Source of the DNA: Clostridiaceae bacterium
GTDB lineage: Bacteria; Bacillota; Clostridia; Saccharofermentanales; Saccharofermentanaceae
Direction: 5' to 3'
DNA length: 64,000 nt
NCBI GenBank assembly: GCA_012729635.1
Contig: JAAYCT010000012.1
Location: 1 to 64,000 of the forward strand
This document shows positions 9,009 through 18,187 of this stretch, piece after piece (position 1 is the stretch's first letter; each line of letters starts with the position of its first letter). The translations under genes and the position numbers were made by a program. The notes beneath the pieces were generated by a model that was given only the letters and a program-made list of their open reading frames with translations, searched no databases and was not told the DNA's origin.

Positions 9009-10055
9009 ATGAGAATCGTTGTATTGGCCGGCGGACTGAGTCCCGAGCGGGATGTGTCCTTTTCTTCCGGCAGTTTGGTTGCGAACGCGCTTTTGGAAAA
9101 AGGACATGAGGTCGTAATGGCGGATTTGTACGAAGGAATCGAACTGTCGTCGGATGCGTCGGATGTTTTCATCTCACCGTCCGACGCGTTTCGCTACTGT
9201 TTTGACATCCCCGACACCGCCCCGAATATTCGCGAAATCATCGCTCGAAACGGCGGTCGCGAGGAGCCGATCGGCAGAAATATTTTGTACCTTTGCCGCC
9301 TCGCGGATGTCGTTTTTATTGCCTTGCACGGATCTGTCGGGGAAAATGGTCAATTACAGGCGGTTTTGGAGTGTCACGGCATCCGGTACACCGGAACGGA
9401 TTATTGCGGAAGTCTTTTGGCAATGGATAAGGATTTGTCCAAAAAACTGATTCGGCTCGCGGGTGTTCCGACGGCGGATTGGTTGTTGGTGAAGCCGACC
9501 GGGGAGTCTTTACGCGAAGTAAGCGAGACGATCGGTTTCCCGTGCTTTGTCAAGCCGGTCCATTGCGGCTCAAGCGTGGGTATTTCCAAAGCGAACTGCG
9601 AGGAGGATTTTCTGACCGCAGTGCGTTTGGGCAATGAGTACGAGTCTACGGTGATGGCGGAAAAGATGGTTTCCGGCCGTGAGTTTTCGGTCGGTATTCT
9701 CGGCGACGAGGCACTTCCCGTAATCGAAATCATCCCGCACGAAGGCTTCTACGACTATAAAAACAAATATCAGAAGGGCCTGGCGACGGAGGTTTGTCCC
9801 GCAGACCTTACGAAAGAGCAGGCCGATCGTGTTTCTCGCTATGCGCGGATGGTCCATCGGGCATTGCGTCTGGGCAGTTACTCGAGGATTGATTTTATTC
9901 TCGACAAGGACAATGAGTTTATATGTCTGGAGGCCAATACCCTTCCCGGCATGACCCCGACCAGTTTGCTCCCCCAGGAGGCCGCACAGGTCGGAATCAG
10001 TTATGCGGAGCTGTGCGATCGAATTGTTCGAATGTCTTATGACGGAGAACGGTAA
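9009..10055 (+). CDS. ddl: D-alanine--D-alanine ligase
   Basis: This 348-residue cytoplasmic ATP-grasp enzyme joins two D-Ala for peptidoglycan precursors. ATG 9009 follows TCGGAGGA; an in-frame start at 8889 would add 40 residues with no family match. Visible motifs are GGLSPERDVSFSSG at the N-terminus, HGSVGENG, KPVHCGSSVGIS (ATP grasp) and CLEANTLPGMTPTSL near the C-terminus. The omega loop reads FYDYKNKY, with the Tyr typical of D-Ala-D-Ala rather than D-Ala-D-Lac ligases, so a vancomycin-type depsipeptide ligase is unlikely. It leads the ddl-flavoprotein-pabB-pabC cluster. Confidence 0.93.
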   Translation: MRIVVLAGGLSPERDVSFSSGSLVANALLEKGHEVVMADLYEGIELSSDASDVFISPSDAFRYCFDIPDTAPNIREIIARNGGREEPIGRNILYLCRLADVVFIALHGSVGENGQLQAVLECHGIRYTGTDYCGSLLAMDKDLSKKLIRLAGVPTADWLLVKPTGESLREVSETIGFPCFVKPVHCGSSVGISKANCEEDFLTAVRLGNEYESTVMAEKMVSGREFSVGILGDEALPVIEIIPHEGFYDYKNKYQKGLATEVCPADLTKEQADRVSRYARMVHRALRLGSYSRIDFILDKDNEFICLEANTLPGMTPTSLLPQEAAQVGISYAELCDRIVRMSYDGER

Positions 10056-10119
10056 TACGGTTAATCAAAGGATAAAGGATTAAAAATTCCGGTCGGATTT
10101 ATAAACAGGCGGTAAGAAT

Positions 10120-11385
10120 ATGGGAGTCGGCATAATCGGGGCGGGACCCGCGGGGTTGATGGCGGCGATCGCTGCCGCCGAGAACGGAGCCCATGTGACC
10201 GTTTTCGAAAAGAATACATTACCGGGACGCAAACTCCTGATGACCGGAAACGGCCGGTGTAACGTAACGAACCGGATGTCGATCGATCGGTATCCGGAAC
10301 AATATTTCGGCAACGGAAAATTTCTCTACAGAGCACTTCATGCGTTTTCTCCGGAGGAGGTCGAACGGTTTTTCGAAGCCTCCGGAGTACCATTAATCGA
10401 AGAAAATCAGGGTCGTGTTTTTCCGAAAAGCGGACGTGCTTCGGATATTCTTTCGGCATTGACGGAGCGTGCGGAACACCTCGGCGTTCGGATGGAGGGG
10501 CTTGAAAAAGCTTTGGATATTCGCAGGAGCCGTTCGGGCAGGGTCGCCGGGGTCGTTACCGAAAAGGGAATCCGCGAGATCAACGCCTGTGCCCTTTGTA
10601 CGGGCGGAGAAACCTATCCGACGACCGGTTCAACCGGGGACGGGGCGGTGATCGCGCACCGACTCGGACATACGATCATTCCTCACCGTCCGGCGCTCGC
10701 GCCGCTCGACATCGTGCCGAACGAATTGCCGGAGCTTCCGGGCGTTGTGTTGCACAATGTCCGGACGACGATTTTACAGGGCAACAAGGCGATTGCCCGA
10801 AGGTCCGGAGATGTTCTTTTTACCCATCACGGATTGTCCGGTCCCGCTGTGCTGCCGCTGGCAAGATTTCTTCCGACGGATCCGTCCGAGTACGCGGAGG
10901 GGATCCGGATTGAACTGGATTTATGGCCCGATTCGAAGGAAACGGGAGTAAAAGATATGATGATGCGAAGAATCGAAAGCAACCGAAACATGAAAATGAT
11001 TCAAATCTTCCGCGAATACTTTCCCGCATCGTTTCTTGTGCACCTTTTCGAGCGAGCCGGCGTGTCGGATCAGGTGTTTGCCCGCGATCTCAGAAGGGAA
11101 GACCGAAAAAAACTGCAAAGTTCGCTTCGCGGGCTTTCCTACAGAGTATGCAGGACGCCGATGTTTTCGACGGCAATGGTAACTGCGGGTGGCGTGAGCC
11201 TTCGAGAGATCGATCCCGGAACGATGGAATCGAGGCTGGTCGAGGGTCTGTTTTTTGCGGGAGAGGTGTTGGATATCGACGGTGAATCGGGCGGATTTAA
11301 TCTGCAGGCGGCCTTTTCAACCGGATTTCTTGCGGGACGCTCTGCGGCCGAATTCGCGGCAAAATCAAGAACGAAGCATGAATGA
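10120..11385 (+). CDS. HI0933/BaiN-family FAD-dependent oxidoreductase
   Basis: This is a 421-residue protein. The N-terminus has the FAD dinucleotide fold GIIGAGPAGLMAA, followed by PGRKLLMTGNGRCNVTN, the signature of the HI0933/YhiN/BaiN family. Later motifs are LCTGGETYPTTGSTGDG, FTHHGLSGPAVL and a C-terminal FAGEVLDIDGESGGFNLQ that closes the FAD site. Length matches the family (about 400-420). The physiological substrate is usually unknown; one relative (BaiN) acts on bile acid intermediates, but that should not be assumed here. The stop overlaps the pabB start by ATGA, so translation is coupled. Confidence 0.88.
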   Translation: MGVGIIGAGPAGLMAAIAAAENGAHVTVFEKNTLPGRKLLMTGNGRCNVTNRMSIDRYPEQYFGNGKFLYRALHAFSPEEVERFFEASGVPLIEENQGRVFPKSGRASDILSALTERAEHLGVRMEGLEKALDIRRSRSGRVAGVVTEKGIREINACALCTGGETYPTTGSTGDGAVIAHRLGHTIIPHRPALAPLDIVPNELPELPGVVLHNVRTTILQGNKAIARRSGDVLFTHHGLSGPAVLPLARFLPTDPSEYAEGIRIELDLWPDSKETGVKDMMMRRIESNRNMKMIQIFREYFPASFLVHLFERAGVSDQVFARDLRREDRKKLQSSLRGLSYRVCRTPMFSTAMVTAGGVSLREIDPGTMESRLVEGLFFAGEVLDIDGESGGFNLQAAFSTGFLAGRSAAEFAAKSRTKHE

Positions 11386-12926
11386 TAAGCATAAACGATG
11401 ATTCGGGAGCGTGCACGAAGGTGAGAAAAATCATTGCGTATGACGCGGATCCCGAAATGCTTTTTTCCCGACTCCGGGACTTGCCGGATGCGATTTTTCT
11501 GGACAGCTCCCTGGTGAACGACACACTCGGGAAATATTCGATTATTTTGGTTGACCCTTTTGCCGAGTTGACGATAAAGGGAAAACATGCATTTTTTCAA
11601 CGGTTTTCACCGACTCCTTCCGACGGTGTGAAAAAACATCGTCCGGGATCCCGGTATCCCTTTGAAAGCGCAACATTTGAAGTGATTGATGATCCGCTTG
11701 GTGTTGTCGAGGCAATGATGGAGTATTTTCATATGCCGGAAGCAAACGGCGCAACTTGTTCCGGTCATCGGTCCGGTGAAGTGCCGGATGATTCGGAACC
11801 GCTTCCTTGCGAGGACGGCTGCGCAGCCGGTTTTTTATCCTATGATCTGGGATTTTCGATCGAAAAAATTCGGGAGCGTGGATATCCCGCTTGCGGTATT
11901 CCGACCGTTCAACTCGGGTTGTATGATACGGCCGTGGTGACGGACCATGCAAAACGAGTCACATATCTTTGCGTCGCCGAGTGTCCGAACGGGCGAGCGA
12001 ATGATTTCGTTTCGGAGCGCGTCACGGATCTTCTTATGCGTATTCAATCGAAAACCGAGCCGGCGGAAACGAAAACGACGCGATTTTCCTGCGGGCCCGC
12101 AAAATCCGATTTCAGTGCCGAAAGATACCGGTCGGCGGTTCGCGCGGCAAAAGAACATATTTATAACGGGGATATTTATCAGGTCAACCTGTCACAATGC
12201 TTTGAAGGGCGTTTTTCCGGGGATCCGTACTGTGCGTACCGAGCACTTCGTAAAAACGGTCCCGCGCCCTTTTCCGCGTATATGTCCTTGGGTCCGCTCC
12301 AAATCCTGTCCGGCTCTCCCGAGCGTTTTTTTGAGACGGACGGCCGCATCATCCGAACACGCCCGATCAAGGGAACCCGTCCCCGGGGGAAATCCCCGGA
12401 GCAAGACCGGGCGATGCTCAAAGATTTGCTGGAAAGTGAAAAGGATCGCGCGGAGCTTACGATGATCGTCGACCTGCTTCGGAATGATTTCGGTCGATTC
12501 TGTCGTCCGGGGTCCGTACGCGTCGAAAAGCTTTTCGAGACGGAGGCATACGAAAATGTCTATCATCAGGTCGCGACCATCTGCGGTGAGTGTGGTGACG
12601 GGGTGAAAATTACCGACATTCTGCGTGCTGTTTTTCCGGGAGGCTCCATTACGGGCGCACCGAAAATTCGAGCGATGGAAATCATTGATGAACTCGAATC
12701 AAAAAAACGAGGAATTTATACGGGATCTCTCGGCTATATGGGATTTAACGGTCGGTCGGATCTGAACATCGCAATCCGTACGCTTGTTTGTTATGCCGAT
12801 CGGTTTTATTATCAAGTCGGGGGCGGGATCGTCTGGGATTCCGATCCGCAAGAGGAATACGAGGAAACCATGCACAAAGGAAGGGCGATTGAAAAGACTT
12901 TGAATTCTTTTCGGGTCGACCGGTAA
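11382..12926 (+). CDS. pabB: Aminodeoxychorismate synthase component I
   Basis: This 514-residue protein forms 4-amino-4-deoxychorismate from chorismate and ammonia for folate synthesis. The chorismate-binding domain fills the C-terminal half: IYQVNLSQ, GSPERFF, RPIKGTRPR, RNDFGR, PGGSITGAPK and GGIVWDSDP. The Lys in PIKGT is the PabB mark; anthranilate synthase has PIAGT. ATG 11382 overlaps the previous stop; GTG 11421 is an alternative start. The glutaminase PabA is not adjacent, so ammonia must come from a distant PabA or a shared TrpG-like subunit. PabC follows directly. Confidence 0.92.
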   Translation: MISINDDSGACTKVRKIIAYDADPEMLFSRLRDLPDAIFLDSSLVNDTLGKYSIILVDPFAELTIKGKHAFFQRFSPTPSDGVKKHRPGSRYPFESATFEVIDDPLGVVEAMMEYFHMPEANGATCSGHRSGEVPDDSEPLPCEDGCAAGFLSYDLGFSIEKIRERGYPACGIPTVQLGLYDTAVVTDHAKRVTYLCVAECPNGRANDFVSERVTDLLMRIQSKTEPAETKTTRFSCGPAKSDFSAERYRSAVRAAKEHIYNGDIYQVNLSQCFEGRFSGDPYCAYRALRKNGPAPFSAYMSLGPLQILSGSPERFFETDGRIIRTRPIKGTRPRGKSPEQDRAMLKDLLESEKDRAELTMIVDLLRNDFGRFCRPGSVRVEKLFETEAYENVYHQVATICGECGDGVKITDILRAVFPGGSITGAPKIRAMEIIDELESKKRGIYTGSLGYMGFNGRSDLNIAIRTLVCYADRFYYQVGGGIVWDSDPQEEYEETMHKGRAIEKTLNSFRVDR

Positions 12927-12938
12927 AGGAGGGTCAGG

Positions 12939-13805
12939 ATGCCTCTCGATCATTTGGAGGATCATATTCGAAGGACTGAGTCGAATATCCCGTCCAACAC
13001 GGATGTGTTCGAAACGTTCTGGGTGACGGATAACGGGAACGTTTTTATGCTGGATGAGCATTTGGAACGCATGAAAAAATCCGTCGGCGAACTCGAACTC
13101 GGAGAAACGCCGGACATTGAAAGGCTGAGCGACGAGATTCGGGAGATGACGCAAAAAAAAGAATTTCACAATCGTGTTCTTCGCCTGGAATACTCCGCGA
13201 ATACGAACGGATCCGCAAATTATTCGATCCATGTCCGGGAGACGGAATCGGGGATGGCTCCAAACCTGCCGATTCGACTCTTGCTCTCGGAGGTTAGAAG
13301 AAACCCGAAAAGCTATACTGTTTCCCACAAAACCGGGAATTATCTGGAGAATCGAATCGCGCGGAGGAAGGCAAAAAAATGCGGATACGATGACGCATTG
13401 TTTTTAAATACCGACGGCTATCTTGCAGAAACGACGGTGAGTAATATTTTTCTGGTCCGGGATCATACGCTGATTACGCCGAGCGCGGAAAGCGGAATTT
13501 TACCGGGAATCGTACGATCATGGGTCCTGGATTACGCGGTTCGAAGCGGTATCGTTGCGCTTTGTATATCCTGTGATCTGGACGAGCTCCGTGAGGCGGA
13601 CGAGGTTTTTGTGACCAATTCGGTGATCGGTATTCGACCGGTGTCGGAAATCGCTGACGGTGAAAGGGTTATATTCTCTTCTTCGGGATGTATTCATTTT
13701 ACGGAGCACCTTCAAAAAGCCTATCAGGAAGCGATTTCACACTCAAACGGCAGACGAGAGCCCGAAGAATCGGACAACGAATATAATCCGCATTCTCTTG
13801 TATAA
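12939..13805 (+). CDS. pabC: Aminodeoxychorismate lyase (class IV PLP enzyme)
   Basis: This 288-residue PLP enzyme would release pyruvate from aminodeoxychorismate to give 4-aminobenzoate. ATG 12939 has AGGAGGG. The catalytic Lys lies in SHKTGNYLEN. Further fold IV motifs are YDDALFLNTDGYLAETTVSN and TPSAESGILPGIVR, followed by EVFVTNSVIGIRPV. D-amino acid and branched-chain aminotransferases share this fold, so the PabC call rests on adjacency to pabB, 12 bases upstream. Confidence 0.87.
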   Translation: MPLDHLEDHIRRTESNIPSNTDVFETFWVTDNGNVFMLDEHLERMKKSVGELELGETPDIERLSDEIREMTQKKEFHNRVLRLEYSANTNGSANYSIHVRETESGMAPNLPIRLLLSEVRRNPKSYTVSHKTGNYLENRIARRKAKKCGYDDALFLNTDGYLAETTVSNIFLVRDHTLITPSAESGILPGIVRSWVLDYAVRSGIVALCISCDLDELREADEVFVTNSVIGIRPVSEIADGERVIFSSSGCIHFTEHLQKAYQEAISHSNGRREPEESDNEYNPHSLV

Positions 13806-13856
13806 GGATCTTTTTTTCGGGTATACTGAAAACCATGAATACCGGGAGGAATGCGG

Positions 13857-14336
13857 ATGAAAAGACAGGATTATATTTCTTGGGACGAGTATTTTATGGG
13901 GATCGCACTTCTTTCCGCACGCCGAAGCAAAGATCCCGGAACTCAGGTCGGCGCCTGTATCATCAGCCCCGACAAAAGAATCCTCACCATGGGTTATAAC
14001 GGAATGCCCGCCGGGTGCTCGGATGATGAATTCCCTTGGGAGAGGGAGGGAAATCCTCTGGACACCAAGTATTTGTATGTCTGTCACGCCGAGATGAATG
14101 CCATACTGAACAGCGGAACTTCGGATCTTCGCGGAAGCACCGTATATACCACTCTTTTTCCCTGTGCCGAGTGTACCAAAGCCCTGATCCAGAAGGGAAT
14201 CATCGAGGTTTGCTTTCTTTCGGATAAATACGCGGGCGATGACTTGTTTGTCGCCGCAAAAAGAATGATGGACTCGGCCGGTGTAAAATATCGAAGGTAC
14301 GAGCCGACCGGAAGAGAAATAACGATCCGCGTTTAG
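13857..14336 (+). CDS. dCMP deaminase (ComEB-type)
   Basis: This 159-residue zinc-dependent deaminase would convert dCMP to dUMP for thymidylate synthesis. ATG 13857 is chosen over ATG 13851 because GGGAGG is too close to the latter. Zinc motifs are CHAEMNAI (His and catalytic Glu) and PCAECTKAL. The N-terminal PGTQVGACI and GYNGMPAGC are typical of dCMP deaminases. It follows pabC by 51 bases; deoxynucleotide and folate supply are related themes. Confidence 0.9.
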   Translation: MKRQDYISWDEYFMGIALLSARRSKDPGTQVGACIISPDKRILTMGYNGMPAGCSDDEFPWEREGNPLDTKYLYVCHAEMNAILNSGTSDLRGSTVYTTLFPCAECTKALIQKGIIEVCFLSDKYAGDDLFVAAKRMMDSAGVKYRRYEPTGREITIRV

Positions 14337-14455
14337 AAACGACAAGCGTCGGTTTTCTCCGAAAGGGCCGTTTTTCGAAACGGGATCGTACGAAATGTCG
14401 CATCGGCTGAAGAAAGGGTCGCCGAGCCCAAGGCGTACAGAAGGATGGAATTCAA

Positions 14456-15352
14456 ATGATTCTTACGGTCAATGAGTTAAGTAAGACCTTCGGCGAAAAG
14501 AAGGCGGTCGATCGAATCGGCTTTTCGATGGATCGGCCGGGTGTTTTCGGGCTGATCGGCACCAACGGTGCCGGTAAAACAACGACGATTCGGATGATGC
14601 TCGGTATTATTCAGAAGGATTCCGGCTCTGCGCTGTGGAACGGAAAGCCCATCTCAAGAGAAACCATGAGCTTCGGGTATATGCCCGAGGAGCGAGGGAT
14701 CTATACCAAGACGAAGGTTATCAGCCAGTTGATATATTTCGGTCGACTGAGGGGGATGAGCCACGGGGATGCCAGAAAATCGGCGCTCTCCTGGATGGAG
14801 CGACTCGGGGTCCTTGAGTATAAGGATATGATTGCGGAGAAGGTTTCCAAAGGAAACCAACAAAAAATTCAACTGCTGGCCACATTGATCCATAATCCCG
14901 ACCTGGTGGTCTTGGATGAGCCGTTCAGCGGGTTGGATCCGGTGAACACCGAATTGATTCGCAAACTGATCGGAGAGCTTGTCTCGGACGGGAAATACAT
15001 CGTAATGAGCAGTCATCAGATGTCGACCGTCGAGGAGTTTTGTGAGAATCTGGTGATGCTCCATAACGGGCAGACCATCCTTAGCGGAAACCTGAAACAA
15101 ATCAAAGCCGGATACGGACATACGAATCTTGTGGTCCGAACCGAAAAGGATATTACGCCCGTTGCGCAAGAATGCGGTCTGGAGCTTTTGACGAAAAGGG
15201 CCGACGAGACCGAATTCAAGATCGACGGCGATGAAATGGCGGAAACATTCCTCAAAAGAATTCTTGCCGAAGGGCAATATCCGATCAAATACGAGATCCG
15301 GGAGCCGTCCCTGCACGAAATCTTTCTTGAAAAGGCGGGTGGTCCGAAATGA
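14456..15352 (+). CDS. ABC transporter ATP-binding protein (NatA/YhaQ type)
   Basis: This is a 298-residue ATPase. It has Walker A GTNGAGKTT (about 37-45), the signature VSKGNQQKIQLL, Walker B LVVLDEPFSGLDP and the switch His in MSSHQM. The SKGNQQK signature and the C-terminal DUF4162-like segment are typical of ATPases paired with NatB/YhaP-type permeases, which act in ion or drug extrusion. AGAAGGA lies upstream. The stop overlaps the permease start by four bases. The 119-base stretch before it (14337-14455) shows no other feature. Confidence 0.9.
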   Translation: MILTVNELSKTFGEKKAVDRIGFSMDRPGVFGLIGTNGAGKTTTIRMMLGIIQKDSGSALWNGKPISRETMSFGYMPEERGIYTKTKVISQLIYFGRLRGMSHGDARKSALSWMERLGVLEYKDMIAEKVSKGNQQKIQLLATLIHNPDLVVLDEPFSGLDPVNTELIRKLIGELVSDGKYIVMSSHQMSTVEEFCENLVMLHNGQTILSGNLKQIKAGYGHTNLVVRTEKDITPVAQECGLELLTKRADETEFKIDGDEMAETFLKRILAEGQYPIKYEIREPSLHEIFLEKAGGPK

Positions 15353-16575
15353 AACAGATTATTACGGTTTTTCGATTCACTTTTGCGGAAGCGATTCGCA
15401 AGAAGGCCTTCCTGATCATTACGTCTATCGTGCTGTTTCTCATCCTCGTCGCTTGCGCCATTCCCTTGATATCCGGAAAAATATCGGCGCCGAAAGACGA
15501 TCCGAGTAAAACAATCTATTTTGTCGGGGTCCCCGATCGTTTGCCCGGCGCCCGCGAGGCGATTGCGTCTTTATATCCCGAAGCCGAAATCATAAACGGA
15601 GACGCAACCCTTGTGGCCCAATACTCCGATGAGGTTCGTACCGACTCCGACAAGGCGATCATCGAACTGACGGAATCGGAGGGCTTTCCCAAGATTCGGG
15701 TAACGGCTAAAACGTTCATGTCCTTCATTGACGTAAATCAGGTGAGCGATGTGTTGACCCCGTTATTCGTTCGGGAAGAGATGAAGCGACTGGGTGCGTC
15801 GGATGATTTGATCGAACTGTCGCAAATGACACTTCCGAGTGAATTTATCATGGCCGGCAATATGGATTTGAGCGGGTATATCATCGGAATTGCGCTTCTG
15901 ATGATTATGTTCTTTGCCATTTACTACTATGGATACGGAGTTTCCATGTCGATTGCAAACGAAAAAGCTTCACGGGTTATGGAAACGTTGATCGTATCCG
16001 CAAAGCCTTCCCATGTTTTAATCGGGAAATGCCTGGGGATGGGCCTTCTCGGACTGGCTCAGCTTTCGGCGTTTCTGTTGACCGCTGCGTTGGGATATGT
16101 GCTTCTGGTGCCCAAGGACTTTACGTTGATGGGTATGCCGCTTTCGCTGTCTGCCTTTACGTTTTCTTCGGCGGTCCTGGTGTTGCTGTATTTTGTTTTG
16201 GGTTATTCGTTGTATGCGGTAATGAATGCGGTTTGCGGCGCGCTCGTCGATAAAATTGAGGATTTGAGCTCGGCGATGATGCCGGTGATGTTTATTACGA
16301 TGGTTTCCTTTTATGTCGGATACTTTACCGCAATATCGGGTACCACGAACATCGTTTCCAAAATCGCGGTCTATGTGCCCTTCAGTTCGCCGTTTGTTGT
16401 GCCGTTCAAGCTTTTAAATTCGGATATTTCGATTTCCGACATCGTGATTTCGATTGTGCTTTTGCTTACCGCCGTCGTAGTTGTCGCCTGGTTTTCCGCG
16501 CGGCTTTACACCGCATCGGTGCTTCATTACGGGAAAAGGCTGAGGATCAAGGATTTGTATCTGCAGAGAAAGTAA
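15349..16575 (+). CDS. ABC-2 type permease (NatB/YhaP-like)
   Basis: This is a 408-residue membrane protein. One N-terminal helix (about 20-42) is followed by an extracytoplasmic stretch to about residue 175, then five or six helices to the C-terminus. This is the layout of ABC-2 permeases of the NatB/YhaP group. It starts at ATG 15349 inside the stop region of the ATPase gene, so the two proteins should be made in step. The exported substrate is not evident from the sequence. Confidence 0.85.
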   Translation: MKQIITVFRFTFAEAIRKKAFLIITSIVLFLILVACAIPLISGKISAPKDDPSKTIYFVGVPDRLPGAREAIASLYPEAEIINGDATLVAQYSDEVRTDSDKAIIELTESEGFPKIRVTAKTFMSFIDVNQVSDVLTPLFVREEMKRLGASDDLIELSQMTLPSEFIMAGNMDLSGYIIGIALLMIMFFAIYYYGYGVSMSIANEKASRVMETLIVSAKPSHVLIGKCLGMGLLGLAQLSAFLLTAALGYVLLVPKDFTLMGMPLSLSAFTFSSAVLVLLYFVLGYSLYAVMNAVCGALVDKIEDLSSAMMPVMFITMVSFYVGYFTAISGTTNIVSKIAVYVPFSSPFVVPFKLLNSDISISDIVISIVLLLTAVVVVAWFSARLYTASVLHYGKRLRIKDLYLQRK

Positions 16576-16593
16576 CTCCTTTTTTGCGCGAGT

Positions 16594-16632
16594 AAAACGA
16601 CCCGATTCGAGAGGATCGGGTCGTTTTCTTTG
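16594..16632 (+). terminator. Intrinsic terminator after the ABC exporter
   Basis: A perfect 13-bp stem (16594-16606 with 16615-16627) and an 8-base loop end in TTTTCTTT. The stem starts with AAAA, so it may also work on the other strand. Confidence 0.88.
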
Positions 16633-16652
16633 GAAATATATGAAAAATAGTA

Positions 16653-16681
16653 TTGACTGACGTAGGATACCATATTATAAT
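16653..16681 (+). promoter_or_regulatory. Near-consensus sigma-A promoter of the PadR operon
   Basis: TTGACT (16653-16658) and TATAAT (16676-16681) are separated by exactly 17 bases, 39 bases before the padR start. PadR proteins usually repress their own operon; a clear ATGT/ACAT operator dyad is not visible, although AGTA...TACT flanks the likely transcription start. Confidence 0.85.
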
Positions 16682-16720
16682 CAGTACCGTAGAAACCATA
16701 CTACTGAGGAGGACACACAA

Positions 16721-17038
16721 ATGAATGTACAATTTAAAAAAGGCGTTCTTGATCTATGTGTTCTTTCCATGCTCAAAGACAGTGATCAATACGGGTACGA
16801 GCTGGCAAATACATTATCTGCACTGATTCAGATTGCGGACGGAACGGTGTATCCGATTTTAAGAAAACTGGCAACGGACGGCATGGTTACGACATATCTT
16901 CAGGAATCTCAGAGCGGGCCCCCGAGGAAATATTACAAGCTGACCGGGCTGGGGCGTAAAACATTAGCGGCACTTTTGGAAGAGTGGCTGACGTTCACCC
17001 GGAGCGTCAATCAGATCGTGGGGGGTGAGTGCAAATGA
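16721..17038 (+). CDS. PadR-family transcriptional regulator
   Basis: This is a 105-residue winged-helix protein. Recognisable PadR features are LDLCVLSML near the N-terminus, QYGYEL, and the wing region DGTVYPILRKLATDGMV followed by GPPRKYYKLTGLGR. The C-terminal dimerisation helix is short, as in the PadR-s2 subgroup. ATG 16721 has GAGGAGG. It overlaps the DUF1700 gene by four bases (ATGA). PadR/DUF1700 pairs are common in Bacillota and are thought to respond to membrane or cell-wall stress. Confidence 0.92.
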   Translation: MNVQFKKGVLDLCVLSMLKDSDQYGYELANTLSALIQIADGTVYPILRKLATDGMVTTYLQESQSGPPRKYYKLTGLGRKTLAALLEEWLTFTRSVNQIVGGECK

Positions 17039-17628
17039 CCAGAGAAGAATATTTGGCCGCGCTGAAGCGTGCGCTCGGATCACTCAAAGAAACAGAAATC
17101 ACGGAGATATGCAGCGATTTTGAAGAGCATTTTTCAATCGGTTTATCTCAGGGAAAAACAGAGCACGAGATTTCCGCGGAGCTCGGTGACCCCCGGATTG
17201 TGGCGGACACCTATTTAAACGACAACACGGAACAGGCGTCCGGATACCGGCCGACCGCACAAAATACTGCGGCGATTACGCAAACGGTGGCTCCGAACCA
17301 AGTCCCCGAAAAAGATCTGACCGGACCGAGATTGTTTGTAATCCTCTTTAACCTTTTCATCATGATCTGGGTCGCGATTTCGATATATGCGACTATCGTT
17401 TCCTTGTGGGCGGCCACAGCCGGCATACTCGTTGCTTCGGGAGCGGTGTTGACGACGATTCCGATCCTTCCGTCCGGAGCGGTGTTGGGTGTCATATTGG
17501 CGGGGATCGGGCTGTTCTTCCTGGCCGTATGTATAGGCATTCTCTGCTTCTTTCTGACAAAGCTATCGATTATTGTGACCAGAGAATATGTGAAATGGAA
17601 CAAAAAAGTATACAACGAGGGCTTCTAG
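17035..17628 (+). CDS. DUF1700/HAAS-domain membrane protein
   Basis: This is a 197-residue protein. The N-terminal 65 residues (TREEYLAALKRAL...EHEISAELGDPRIVADTYL) form the HAAS/DUF1700 helical domain. Two or three hydrophobic helices follow (about 100-185). ATG 17035 overlaps the padR stop, so it is translationally coupled. The HAAS domain is thought to interact with PadR-like partners and link them to the membrane; that is inference from the family. Confidence 0.85.
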   Translation: MTREEYLAALKRALGSLKETEITEICSDFEEHFSIGLSQGKTEHEISAELGDPRIVADTYLNDNTEQASGYRPTAQNTAAITQTVAPNQVPEKDLTGPRLFVILFNLFIMIWVAISIYATIVSLWAATAGILVASGAVLTTIPILPSGAVLGVILAGIGLFFLAVCIGILCFFLTKLSIIVTREYVKWNKKVYNEGF

Positions 17629-17649
17629 CCTTGAAACGGAGGTGAGAAC

Positions 17650-18027
17650 ATGAAAAAATCCACGATCGTCCTGATTATTATTTGCGTTGCGAGCCTGGTC
17701 CTGAGTGTGATTCTGTTCGTGGCCTCGGCGATCTCGCTGAAGGGCTTCGGAGTGCGTTGGGCGGATCGGTTCTTCCGGGACAACGTAGTCGAGTGGGACG
17801 GAACGGACTGGTACATCGATTGGCAGGAAAGAGGAGAAAACGGTGACGTGAATGTCAAAATGCCGTTCATCCGAATTGAAACGGACGAAAACGGTGAACG
17901 TATAGAAATCCCCTTTATTGACATCTCGATCAATGACGGGAAAGGATCGATATCGATCGGTACCCGAGAAAGTGAAGACGAAACGACTGCTTCGGTCGAA
18001 GACTCCGATCCTTCTCAAAAGGAGTAA
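17650..18027 (+). CDS. Small membrane-anchored protein of the PadR operon
   Basis: This is a 125-residue protein of unknown function. An N-terminal helix (about 5-30) anchors an acidic, probably external domain with the strands WYIDWQERGENGDVNVKMPF and IEIPFIDISINDGKGSISIG. DUF1700 operons often end with a DUF4097-type beta-repeat protein; the short strands here resemble a much reduced version, but the match is not clear. GGAGGTGAG precedes ATG 17650. Confidence 0.7.
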   Translation: MKKSTIVLIIICVASLVLSVILFVASAISLKGFGVRWADRFFRDNVVEWDGTDWYIDWQERGENGDVNVKMPFIRIETDENGERIEIPFIDISINDGKGSISIGTRESEDETTASVEDSDPSQKE

Positions 18028-18054
18028 CCGGTCGGCCATCATCAGGAAAAAGAT

Positions 18055-18094
18055 GAATCGTGCGCGAATGGAGTAATCCATCAGCGCACGATTC
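18055..18094 (+). other. Long extended hairpin after the PadR operon
   Basis: GAATCGTGCGC (18055-18065) pairs perfectly with GCGCACGATTC (18084-18094). A second stem, ATGGA/TCCAT, sits inside the loop. No T run follows, so it is not a standard terminator; it may protect mRNA 3' ends or terminate inefficiently. Confidence 0.5.
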
Positions 18095-18187
18095 GCATCT
18101 ACCGATACGGTTGTGAAAGGATAAAAATCGACGACCGGTTTTTTAAGTGATACAATAATGCCTGATTATTTTATCGGAGGGAAAGGT

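Noticed and set aside
9009-10055. Vancomycin-resistance type D-Ala-D-Lac ligase
   Set aside because: The omega loop reads FYDYKNKY, typical of D-Ala-D-Ala ligases, and there is no vanH/vanX nearby. The VanY-type gene lies 40 kb away without vanRS.
18055-18094. Intrinsic terminator
   Set aside because: The stem is strong but no T run follows on either side, so it is listed only as a hairpin.
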